Source of the DNA: JAYWIG01 sp043789035
GTDB taxonomy: Bacteria; Pseudomonadota; Gammaproteobacteria; Burkholderiales; Burkholderiaceae_E
Assembly (NCBI GenBank): GCA_043789035.1
Contig: JAYWIG010000219.1
Span: 1-10,382 of the forward strand
Direction of reading: 5' to 3'
Length of the DNA stretch: 10,382 bases
The notes under the pieces are model-generated. The model saw nothing but the letters and a program-made list of their open reading frames with translations, was not told the DNA's origin and did no database searches. Numbering within the stretch: position 1 is the stretch's first letter; each line of letters starts with the position of its first letter. Below, one piece after another: positions 1 through 7,255 of this stretch. The position numbers and the translations under genes were made by a program.

Positions 1-3000
1 GCTGTTGTGGCAAGCCCGTTGGCAACGGTTTGCGAGCCAAGGCGAATGTATGGCGCAGAAAGTGTCAAATTCTGATCGGCGCTCGTTCGAAATACGACCG
101 AACCTATCCACACAGATTCTTTTGCAGAGAAATTTGTCAAACCATCAAATCGAGTAACCTCCCCACCATCAAGATTTAAGCTGCCAACATCGCGAAGACT
201 GGCTGCAGAAATTCGCCATTGGCTAATGCGTTGCGCAAAGGCGTTTACGCTTGTTGGGCTATTGGCATTTGATATAGGGCGTGGCCCGTTGACCAAAATA
301 TCCCAGTCTCCTGATTGCGTGTAGCCGGTTGGTTTTGCTAACGAAGCGGTGGTGAGAACAAACTGTCGTTCGGACAGCGGAAATAACAATGGATTTAAGA
401 CCGAAGCCGGTATTTCATCAACCAAGTTCTTCGCATTAGGCGCTTCGTATTTAAAGGTAATCTTGCCGTTAGCCTTTCCCTCACCACCAGCTTCCGCCAA
501 AACAGTTCCAGCGAAAAGGCCGCCTTGAACCGAAGTAACGTTCAAACTACCTGCATCTGAGGCAACTAAAGTCTGTTTGTACCGAGTTGCGCTGCCTTGT
601 TTAAAGGCCACATCAAAGTTAGCAGAGGTGCCGTTAATAGCGATCTTGGCCTGCTCATCAAATAGCACTCTTCCGCTATCTGCCCCAGCATTGAGGTTCA
701 CGGTACCACCAGCCCTTACCTCACCAAGATTTGCCAAGGTTACCGCAGAATTTTGCACTGCAACTCCCGATACGTCGAGAATTGCACCGGCTCCAATATT
801 AATTCCCGCATCAGGGCGATATCCAACTTGCGGCGCCTTGTTGATAGTGCTTAAAGAGATTTCACCGCTTGGGGCACTTAGGGTACCGTCAATTGAAACA
901 TTAATCGTTCCGGCCATCGTCAACTTGCCGCCTACTGGCAAATTGATACTTGCCCCATTTTGCACTCTTACACTTTGGCCACTTACCGCTAGCGCCACAG
1001 TGGCAGCTCGCCAAGCATCTAATTGAACAAGCTTTGCCCTTTGTCTAAGGGCAGCATCATCTCCAACTAAGGGCGTGTTTGGCGGCAGTTCATACTGGGT
1101 TAGCTTAGGTGCAAACTGGTAGCCGCTCGCGAAAGTCGTACCCGATCCAGAGTTAAGCGCTATCGACGAAAATCCAGAATCGACAAACCGGTTTAAATTC
1201 AAGGTTTGCGTCAAGGTAGGAGCATTTGAACCGAACCAAAACGCGCTGCCTGTCAGCTCTATGGTCGACCCCCCACTAAACCCATAACCAATCAAGTTAG
1301 TTGGCAAAAATGCATTGGGTAATGCAGGGTCAGCTACAGAGCTGAACTTCCCACCCTTGGCAGCAGTAATTTTATTGTTGGAGGCGATAAACACGCCTGC
1401 GGATGTATCCACCGTAGTGTTCGTCCCAAATACCACTTTGGAAGCAGTTCCTAAAAGTACCTGCCCCCCTTGGGTTAATGAACGTGAAGTAACGTTTGCC
1501 GTATCAGAATCGTTAATCTCAACCCTAGGCTGCCTTTGCTTTGTGCTACTACCTTTGGACTCATTGAGCCATAAGCCACTAACATCCAAAGAAACATTGT
1601 CGGCAACATTAAGGCTTACATTACTGCCAATGCGCAGGTTACCTGCAGCAGATCGAATACTCCTCTCAACAGAGACAGATTCTCTGGCGTTTAAAGTGAG
1701 ATCCGTACCCGCCTTTAACTCTAGGCTTTGGCCAGGCGCGACTTGAATACCGCCATTGGTTTTTAAGTCAATCAACGACAGTTCTGATATCGCTAGCATC
1801 GTCGGTGATACGCGTTGCGTCTTCGCTAGCAATCCCGAACCGAATTGCTTGTCAAACGTTGATGACCAATCCGCTGGATTGGCTGAAATGAAGTCACCGA
1901 TTCCGTTCGTAGTCGTCTCACTCAGCACCAGCCCGTGCTGCAGACCTAGATCCGTCGGGTCGGAAGAGTTAATTGAATTTAGCGTAATACTGCCCTTAAA
2001 CGGCGCACTCGCTTGCTGGTAAGCGCCAACCACGGCCCCTCCAACCACTTGCCCATCGAACAATAAATTACGCGATGTAATTGATAAGCTGCCAGCTGAC
2101 AAACCAACCGTATAGCCCTTCTCTGGAATTTTCAGTGTATCGATGATGCTCTTGTAGGGACGATCATTAGCCGCAGTTGCAACCCCATAAAAATTTCGGC
2201 CATCGAACAAACGGCTAGTTCTTACATTGCCTGCAGAATACGCAATGCTGCCGCCGCTCAACGCAACGGATGAGCCCGGTAACAAGGCCACTGTACCGGC
2301 CGAATCAATTTTTACAGCGCCACCAGTACCCATTCTTTCGAAGATGCCACGCTGAGTTTGGCTGGCAACTGCATCGGCGACCGTCTGCTGATTAATCAGT
2401 GTTGTTCCGATTCGCGCGTCAACATAAATTGCTTGCGACCGAATTGCGCTATCACGCAAAATCGGCGCATCGGCAAGTTGCTCTCCACGTAGCTCAATCC
2501 TTAACGAGTTACGCTCTATGGGTATTAGCGCACTATTGCTGGTTAAATTGCCATCGCCATCAACGCTGCCGCGTAGGCCAGAAACGTCAATGCGTGCATT
2601 TTTATCGAGTACTACTGCTGCTTTATCTGGCACTATAGAATCTAAACTAGGGTCAGTTCTAGCACGTAGGGTTACATTTGCGTTGGGTGCGATAACTTTC
2701 GCACCTTGGGTAGCGCTTCCCTGCAAATGAATTGTCTGCCCCTCTAGCCTAATTTGCGAACGAGCAAAAGGCGAAGCATCAACGGTGGTTTGCGTGGTAT
2801 TGGTTTGATCAGGGTAAATGTCAGTGAGCGAATTTGCACCCAAGGTCAATGACCCACCTCGCGTTGGTGTTCTTTCGTTACTCTGAGTCGCGGCGTTAGT
2901 GTTGTCTCTGGCCATTAGCCAGATCGAACCATTTCGGTTGACCGATGTAGTGGCACTTACACGGCCGATTTGATTAACCGTGAGCCCAGCCATGGAGATA

Positions 3001-3851
3001 TTCCCAAGCTTAGACTGTATAAAACCTAACAGCGCGTTCGCCACTCTCCCGCCAGAATCGACCTCGACGACAATACCAGGAAAACCTTTCTCTGCTGGAA
3101 CTAATCTATCGTTGGGCAATCGGAAATATACCTTGTCGCCTGCAGCCAAAATAATTTGGCCGTTGCTTGCTAGTAAGCGGCCATTATTTTCAACTAGCCC
3201 GGAAGGGCCTCCGTTGGCATCTAAAATTGGATTTCCGTTAGCGTCATATATTTGGCCGCTCGCAATAAAGGAAAGTCGCCCGCCATCTTTTGCAACCACA
3301 ATCGCGCCTGGCTCGATTTGAATATTTCCACGCGGTGCAAACGCGCCCGTACCTGCGATTAAAGAAGGGGTGTTGTTACCAACGCTGAGCAAACCGTCGT
3401 TAAAAACTTTATCGGATAACGTTAACGTTGATGCCAAAAACGTGTGTACGTTAATTTGCGCACCTTTGCCGATCAAGATGCCGTTATTGTTCAACAAAAA
3501 AACTTGGCCGTCGGCCTGCAATACCCCATTGATGACAGATCGCTCAGTACCGACAACGCGGTTGAGAACTGCCCAATCTGATCTACCCTGCTGATTGAAC
3601 TCAACTCGATTACCGGCCCCAATATTAAAGTTATTCCAGTTAATAATCGCTCTGGGTGCGACCTGTTCAATAGTCATGGTTTGTTGGTTAACCACCGGCG
3701 CTTTTGCACCTTGAACAATCGTAGCGCCGCTTGGCAGCCCAGGAGTGTTTTGAGCGTTCCCGTTACCACTTGCCATTGAAAGCAAAGCGACCGCTACCGC
3801 ATAAGCAATCGGAGTAAGCGCATAGGTAGTCACCGGGGCTTTAGTATTCAT
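1..3851 (-). CDS. TpsA exoprotein, filamentous haemagglutinin-like (partial, C-terminal end beyond window)
   Basis: Secreted partner of a two-partner (type Vb) secretion pair: exported to the periplasm, passed through the TpsB pore, then folded outside the cell as a long beta-helix, usually serving adhesion or biofilm. I translated 1283 uninterrupted codons from the ATG at 3849-3851 to the left edge. Residues 1-34 look like a signal peptide (hydrophobic core about 11-25, possible cleavage near GNAQ). The haemagglutinin N-terminal TPS domain covers roughly 38-200, with the sequence INWNNFNIG at 70-78 and NNNGILIG at 121-128, where families usually have NPNGI. The rest is Gly/Asn/Ser/Thr-rich beta-helix-like sequence with recurring DVSG turns (near plus-strand 2585, 1580 and 770) and no cysteine in the visible part. 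The start overlaps tpsB by 11 bp and has AAGGA 6 nt upstream. Family is confident; ligand and total length are unknown. Confidence 0.93.
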   Translation of the reverse strand, partial: MNTKAPVTTYALTPIAYAVAVALLSMASGNGNAQNTPGLPSGATIVQGAKAPVVNQQTMTIEQVAPRAIINWNNFNIGAGNRVEFNQQGRSDWAVLNRVVGTERSVINGVLQADGQVFLLNNNGILIGKGAQINVHTFLASTLTLSDKVFNDGLLSVGNNTPSLIAGTGAFAPRGNIQIEPGAIVVAKDGGRLSFIASGQIYDANGNPILDANGGPSGLVENNGRLLASNGQIILAAGDKVYFRLPNDRLVPAEKGFPGIVVEVDSGGRVANALLGFIQSKLGNISMAGLTVNQIGRVSATTSVNRNGSIWLMARDNTNAATQSNERTPTRGGSLTLGANSLTDIYPDQTNTTQTTVDASPFARSQIRLEGQTIHLQGSATQGAKVIAPNANVTLRARTDPSLDSIVPDKAAVVLDKNARIDVSGLRGSVDGDGNLTSNSALIPIERNSLRIELRGEQLADAPILRDSAIRSQAIYVDARIGTTLINQQTVADAVASQTQRGIFERMGTGGAVKIDSAGTVALLPGSSVALSGGSIAYSAGNVRTSRLFDGRNFYGVATAANDRPYKSIIDTLKIPEKGYTVGLSAGSLSITSRNLLFDGQVVGGAVVGAYQQASAPFKGSITLNSINSSDPTDLGLQHGLVLSETTTNGIGDFISANPADWSSTFDKQFGSGLLAKTQRVSPTMLAISELSLIDLKTNGGIQVAPGQSLELKAGTDLTLNARESVSVERSIRSAAGNLRIGSNVSLNVADNVSLDVSGLWLNESKGSSTKQRQPRVEINDSDTANVTSRSLTQGGQVLLGTASKVVFGTNTTVDTSAGVFIASNNKITAAKGGKFSSVADPALPNAFLPTNLIGYGFSGGSTIELTGSAFWFGSNAPTLTQTLNLNRFVDSGFSSIALNSGSGTTFASGYQFAPKLTQYELPPNTPLVGDDAALRQRAKLVQLDAWRAATVALAVSGQSVRVQNGASINLPVGGKLTMAGTINVSIDGTLSAPSGEISLSTINKAPQVGYRPDAGINIGAGAILDVSGVAVQNSAVTLANLGEVRAGGTVNLNAGADSGRVLFDEQAKIAINGTSANFDVAFKQGSATRYKQTLVASDAGSLNVTSVQGGLFAGTVLAEAGGEGKANGKITFKYEAPNAKNLVDEIPASVLNPLLFPLSERQFVLTTASLAKPTGYTQSGDWDILVNGPRPISNANSPTSVNAFAQRISQWRISAASLRDVGSLNLDGGEVTRFDGLTNFSAKESVWIGSVVFRTSADQNLTLSAPYIRLGSQTVANGLATT

Positions 3852-5469
3852 AAATAATCCTTGCAAGCAGGCGCAGATCGCCTTTCTGAGTTTGGCCTGT
3901 GCTACGTAACGGATACGCAAGATCGCCTGCAAACTGCCAAGCATTACCGAAACGAATACGCGATCCAATTCCGGCAGACGCTAAATTAAATCGATCAATT
4001 TGGCCAATGGCTGGCGACACAACTTCTAGCCTAGCTGCGTCGAGAAATGAGACCCATTCGACCCTCTTAAACAGCCCGCCAGATAGCTTCATAACGTAAC
4101 TAGCTTCTAACGAACCGCGAAGACTTTTATCGCCAATTTGTTCTGCTTCAAAATAGCCGCGCACTGTTTCATAGCCACCAGCCACCACTTGCTCTAAATT
4201 AATTAAAGGTCGATCTGCAAACTGCGCTCCTAAACGGCTTCGCAATCTGAATTGGCCGCCAAGGCTACGATCATTCGATAAGTCTAGCTTCAAAACACCA
4301 AAGTCTGAACTAGCACCTAGGCGACGTTTACCAAACTGATCATCCTTGGCTTGACTACCGCCCACTGACCCTACCCAGTTAGTATCGAATTTCCAAAGAT
4401 CTTGGCTAGTGCCAGTCTGAAAATTTAGGCCTACTGTGTAAGGCGTGTATGAGAGTGGGCCAATTCCGGTTTGAGCAACTAACTGTTCATTGGATTTTCT
4501 ATCTACGCCAAGCACTAAATTCAAGCGACTGTTTTGCGCCTCTGCTAAAGGATAAAAATATCGAAAACCTAACTGCGAGTATCTACCCTGTACTAATGTG
4601 GCACCTACCGATTGCACAGATTCCGTATCAGACCTTAACGCAAAGAAAAGAAAACTACCTTTATCGATCGTTGGTATCAAATAATTGACAGAAAACAATC
4701 GCGTATCGCTAGTATTTTGTGGTGTGGTGAACACGCTCATACCTAATGTATGACCTAAACCGAATAGCGATTCCCCTACATTTTGAAATCGTAAATCGGC
4801 ATTCAATCGCAAATTATTTGGCGACGAAGCAGGCCTGAAGTTCGTTAACGTAACGGAGCCTGAAATGGGTAAGGTGTCATCTACGGTTATGTCCACATCC
4901 ACTGTTCCAGGTGTCTGCCCAGGTTTTAAGGCTGGAACCACGCGTCGATTCGGATCTCGGTTGAGTAATGCAATCTCCGACTTTACTGTATTGGCATTCG
5001 GCACGGCACCGGCCGCAAGCTCAGGCAAGCGTTCACGAATCATCGAGGATGAAAAATACTTCGCCCCTCTCACTACGAGTCGATCAATCTTGCCTTCAAC
5101 GACCTTCAATGTAATGACTCCGTCAGACGTTGATTGCTCTGGAATATCTACACCCACTGTGACAAAACCCGCAGCTTGATAGACTTTTTCAAGCGCTTCT
5201 CTGGCAGCTTCAACGTCTTTAATGGATTTTCCTAAACCTAAAAACGGATAGACAGATTCTTCTATCTGCACTGGCCTTAAGCGAGTATTGCCTTCAACGA
5301 CATACTCCAATACATCGAATTTTTGGTTAGCTTCAGTTGCTTGGGATAAAACAGGCAAAGGCACTGCCAGACAAGCAAGCGTAATAACGCAAAGAAGAAA
5401 GCCTTTGCGAACGCGCTCAAAAATGGCAGCAGTGAAAACAGAAATCATAAGGGAAGTTAGCTTTCGCAC
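3841..5469 (-). CDS. TpsB outer-membrane transporter, ShlB/FhaC/HecB family
   Basis: Omp85-superfamily pore that moves its TpsA partner across the outer membrane. The 542 residues match the family's usual size. A long N-terminal leader has a hydrophobic stretch at about 24-41 and possible cleavage after LSQA (44). Two POTRA domains follow (about 52-126, the ShlB-type POTRA, and 127-198), then a 16-strand barrel from about 205 to the C-terminal IIYEY, which ends in an aromatic residue as barrel proteins do. The L6-loop signature VRGY is at 436-439. The partner motif near 475-479 reads FLDAA where FxDxG is common. The only cysteines are in the leader. The longest frame starts at GTG (5467-5469) with a stop codon just upstream. 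An ATG at 5446-5448 would give 535 residues. Neither has a clear Shine-Dalgarno, so the start is uncertain. The downstream overlap with tpsA indicates one operon. Confidence 0.95.
   Translation of the reverse strand: MRKLTSLMISVFTAAIFERVRKGFLLCVITLACLAVPLPVLSQATEANQKFDVLEYVVEGNTRLRPVQIEESVYPFLGLGKSIKDVEAAREALEKVYQAAGFVTVGVDIPEQSTSDGVITLKVVEGKIDRLVVRGAKYFSSSMIRERLPELAAGAVPNANTVKSEIALLNRDPNRRVVPALKPGQTPGTVDVDITVDDTLPISGSVTLTNFRPASSPNNLRLNADLRFQNVGESLFGLGHTLGMSVFTTPQNTSDTRLFSVNYLIPTIDKGSFLFFALRSDTESVQSVGATLVQGRYSQLGFRYFYPLAEAQNSRLNLVLGVDRKSNEQLVAQTGIGPLSYTPYTVGLNFQTGTSQDLWKFDTNWVGSVGGSQAKDDQFGKRRLGASSDFGVLKLDLSNDRSLGGQFRLRSRLGAQFADRPLINLEQVVAGGYETVRGYFEAEQIGDKSLRGSLEASYVMKLSGGLFKRVEWVSFLDAARLEVVSPAIGQIDRFNLASAGIGSRIRFGNAWQFAGDLAYPLRSTGQTQKGDLRLLARIIYEY
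3858..3862 (-). promoter_or_regulatory. Ribosome binding site of tpsA inside tpsB
   Basis: The minus strand reads AAGGA, then a 6-nt spacer, then ATG. This site lies in the last codons of tpsB and fixes the tpsA start at 3851. The tpsB stop codon (3841-3843) lies just beyond that start, which suggests that ribosomes ending tpsB help start tpsA. Confidence 0.75.
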
Positions 5470-5483
5470 TCACACGGAAAAGC

Positions 5484-5495
5484 CGCAAGTTTGCG
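5484..5495. repeat. Short inverted repeat in the tpsB leader
   Basis: The sequence CGCAA-GT-TTGCG is a perfect 5-bp inverted repeat ending 14 nt before the GTG start of tpsB. With a 2-nt loop it would strain as an RNA hairpin, so it is as likely a small protein-binding dyad or chance. It could matter because no clear ribosome binding site is visible here. Confidence 0.3.
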
Positions 5496-5525
5496 ATATC
5501 AAAATGACAATTTAAAGACGGATAC

Positions 5526-5563
5526 GCGAAAACGAATTTTTATCGGATAAAAGCGAAAACGAA
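5526..5563. promoter_or_regulatory. Operator-like element upstream of tpsB: palindrome flanked by direct repeats
   Basis: An 11-bp sequence, GCGAAAACGAA, occurs identically at 5526-5536 and 5553-5563. Between the copies, 5538-5552 is TTTTATC-G-GATAAAA, a palindrome with perfect 7-bp arms. The element lies 57-94 bp upstream of the tpsB GTG, in the only gap before the TPS operon, and its distal end touches the T-tract of the preceding gene's terminator. This arrangement suits a regulator-binding site for the tpsBA promoter. I could not recognise a convincing -35/-10 pair, and I do not know which regulator would bind. The function is inferred; the repeats themselves are directly visible. Confidence 0.5.
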
Positions 5564-5595
5564 AAAAGCGGAGCGAGAATTGTGTTCTGCTCCGC
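5562..5595 (-). terminator. Intrinsic terminator after the PstS-like gene
   Basis: On the minus strand GCGGAGC-AGAA pairs with TTCT-GCTCCGC around a 5-nt CACAA loop, with one bulged C, and runs straight into TTTTTT. It begins 67 nt past the stop codon of the PstS-like gene. It separates that transcript from the tpsBA operon, which therefore needs its own promoter. Confidence 0.88.
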
Positions 5596-5661
5596 CCAAC
5601 GTGAACCACCGATGTTTTCAGTAGTTCACAGGCTTTTTGGATCGTTTACTAAGCAATCAAA

Positions 5662-7212
5662 TTACTCGATGTACTTCACAGCAGGTGCGCAATTGTTACC
5701 ACCGCGCGTGCTGTTCATAATCCAAGTTGTGTTTGCTGCTGGCGAACCGCCGTTGTAGTCAGCAAGTGCAGCAGAACCTTCTTGTGTTGCTGCGCTCAAA
5801 GTCTGCAATGTAGCAATACTTGCCCCAGCGTCAACGAAACGATTCATGAATGTCTCAGCTAAACTACCGGTTGCGATGCGGTTCTTGTTCCACTGGATGG
5901 TCTCTTCAGCAAAAAACTCATAGCTACCGTTGATAGTATTTACACGGCTAGGCGTAATGCCATCTAACTTCAATGCTGCATAAGCGGCCTTCGGGCTGAC
6001 ATCAGTGTTACCGTTGACAGCGTTCAATGTGTAAGCACCACGGGAAGCGTTCTCAAGAGAAATGACGCCGATTGTTGGTCGTGTGGCGTTGTTTTGGAAC
6101 TCAGTAATCACATTGCCTGTACCTGAACCCAATGTTACAGTGAAGTTGCCAAATGTACTTGAAGCATCAGCTGGTGGGATTGACGATCCAGTTAAATTTC
6201 CGCAAGAATTATTCAGGAAGTAAATGTTACTCATCGCCTGAGTACCGGAGCCATTAACACGTCGAGCTAACTGCAACGGACCGGTGGACACGGTGCCTGC
6301 AACAGGAGTGTATGTTCCAGCCAGGTACAACATATCATTCAAATCACCCTTAACAATTGCGCGATACTCAGCTTTAGTGATGTTAGGGCGCAAAGCTTCT
6401 GAAAATGCAGTATTTACGGCGTTCGTAAGTGCATTCGTTGTCGCATTCACGGTCGTGGTAAAAGGCATAATAGGTGCAGTCGCCGTTGTAGGTATTAGGC
6501 CTTGGCGCTTTTGCAACTCAAGCCACATCGCGGCGTTGGCATACAAACCGAAAATTACAGCGCGACCAGGCTTTACAACTAAATTGCCAACTTCCGCAGC
6601 AGTAATGCTTGTTTCGCCAACAGGTGCATTATCACCTTCAAAACGAGATGGTTCGACGTCAGACGCACCGGCTGAAGGTATGATTGGAGTAGTAGTAGCT
6701 GTGCTTGTTGCACCAACACCAGTGCCATTGCAGTTAAATTGCGCTGAACCTGCCGGTGTGATTGTAGTCGCAACGGTTTGCGTAGCTAAAGGTGCAGTTG
6801 GACAGGCAGAAAAGTTGATAAACTGGCGTGGCAACTGACGAGCAACATACTGCACACCACTTGCAGAACCATCAATTGCGCTATATGTGAAAAGTATCGT
6901 CTGACCGTTTAGCCCTGGTGAAGTAGAGTTGTTTGCTAATTCGCAACGAAAGGCGCGCAAGTTACTGTTCACAGCCGTAGCAGATGTGCCGCCGGTAGAG
7001 GTGCCATATCCATGATAATACTGAATTTGGCTGCCGCCGCCATTCGGCTTGCACAGCGACGTCAAAATCCCAGAGATAGTGTTGAGTTGAGCAGACGCGC
7101 CAGACGCGTAAATTTTGATCGTGGCGCTTGGCTCGTTTGGTTGACTAGTTTGGGCAAAAGCTGTAGACGCGACCAATAAGCCAGCAATCGGAGCAAGTTT
7201 AAAAAGTTTCAT
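5662..7212 (-). CDS. PstS-like exported substrate-binding protein
   Basis: Exported protein of 516 residues with a signal peptide (MKLFKLAPIAGLL, cleavage probably after AFA, residue 20). The body resembles PstS-like periplasmic binding folds: YASGASAQ at 35-42 near the N-terminus, GASDVEP at 182-188, a LELQKRQGL stretch at 231-239, and RRVNGSGTQ at 317-325, which corresponds to the GSGT oxyanion loop of phosphate binders. A later segment (about 411-436) follows the domain-closing pattern of the family. It is longer than classic PstS (about 320-350 residues), with a Ser/Thr/Ala/Gly-rich insert at about 140-180 and six cysteines in the mature protein (54, 90, 137, 161, 337, 508) that could form disulphides. 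The ATG start has AGGA 5 nt upstream. No pstCAB genes are adjacent; it follows a PEP-CTERM gene by 34 bp. The ligand is unknown, and a secreted or surface role is inferred from context. Confidence 0.75.
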   Translation of the reverse strand: MKLFKLAPIAGLLVASTAFAQTSQPNEPSATIKIYASGASAQLNTISGILTSLCKPNGGGSQIQYYHGYGTSTGGTSATAVNSNLRAFRCELANNSTSPGLNGQTILFTYSAIDGSASGVQYVARQLPRQFINFSACPTAPLATQTVATTITPAGSAQFNCNGTGVGATSTATTTPIIPSAGASDVEPSRFEGDNAPVGETSITAAEVGNLVVKPGRAVIFGLYANAAMWLELQKRQGLIPTTATAPIMPFTTTVNATTNALTNAVNTAFSEALRPNITKAEYRAIVKGDLNDMLYLAGTYTPVAGTVSTGPLQLARRVNGSGTQAMSNIYFLNNSCGNLTGSSIPPADASSTFGNFTVTLGSGTGNVITEFQNNATRPTIGVISLENASRGAYTLNAVNGNTDVSPKAAYAALKLDGITPSRVNTINGSYEFFAEETIQWNKNRIATGSLAETFMNRFVDAGASIATLQTLSAATQEGSAALADYNGGSPAANTTWIMNSTRGGNNCAPAVKYIE

Positions 7213-7217
7213 GATTT

Positions 7218-7221
7218 TCCT
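7218..7221 (-). promoter_or_regulatory. Ribosome binding site of the PstS-like gene
   Basis: AGGA on the minus strand, 5 nt before the ATG at 7210-7212, followed by A-rich spacing. It supports this start over alternatives. Confidence 0.7.
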
Positions 7222-7241
7222 AATGTAGTTAAATAATTTAA

Positions 7242-7255
7242 AACGCTTAAGCGTT
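7242..7255. repeat. 14-bp perfect palindrome at the PEP-CTERM gene stop codon
   Basis: AACGCTTAAGCGTT spans the TAA stop (7247-7249) of the PEP-CTERM gene. As RNA it could form a 5-bp stem with a TTAA loop, followed by a U/A-rich stretch, so it may be a weak intercistronic terminator, an mRNA-stabilising hairpin or a processing site that makes the two genes' levels differ. The stem is short, so a functional role is tentative. Confidence 0.4.

Noticed and set aside
577..1026. Plus-strand open frame of 149 codons, and similar ones at 1315-1746, 2980-3321 and 3370-3594
   Set aside because: All are antisense to the continuous 1283-codon tpsA frame, with no domain or start signal. Few stop codons are expected opposite a long repetitive beta-helix gene.
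4865..5179. Plus-strand open frame of 104 codons opposite tpsB
   Set aside because: It is antisense to the conserved POTRA region and shows no independent coding evidence.
5470..5561. Sigma70 promoter for tpsBA
   Set aside because: A promoter must exist downstream of the terminator, but no -35/-10 pair with good spacing stood out (TTGTCA has no matching -10), so none is annotated.
6284..6838. Plus-strand open frame of 184 codons inside the PstS-like gene
   Set aside because: It is antisense to a well-supported exported protein, has no ribosome site or recognisable domain, and its Val/Ala-rich composition mirrors the Thr/Ala/Gly-rich sense strand.
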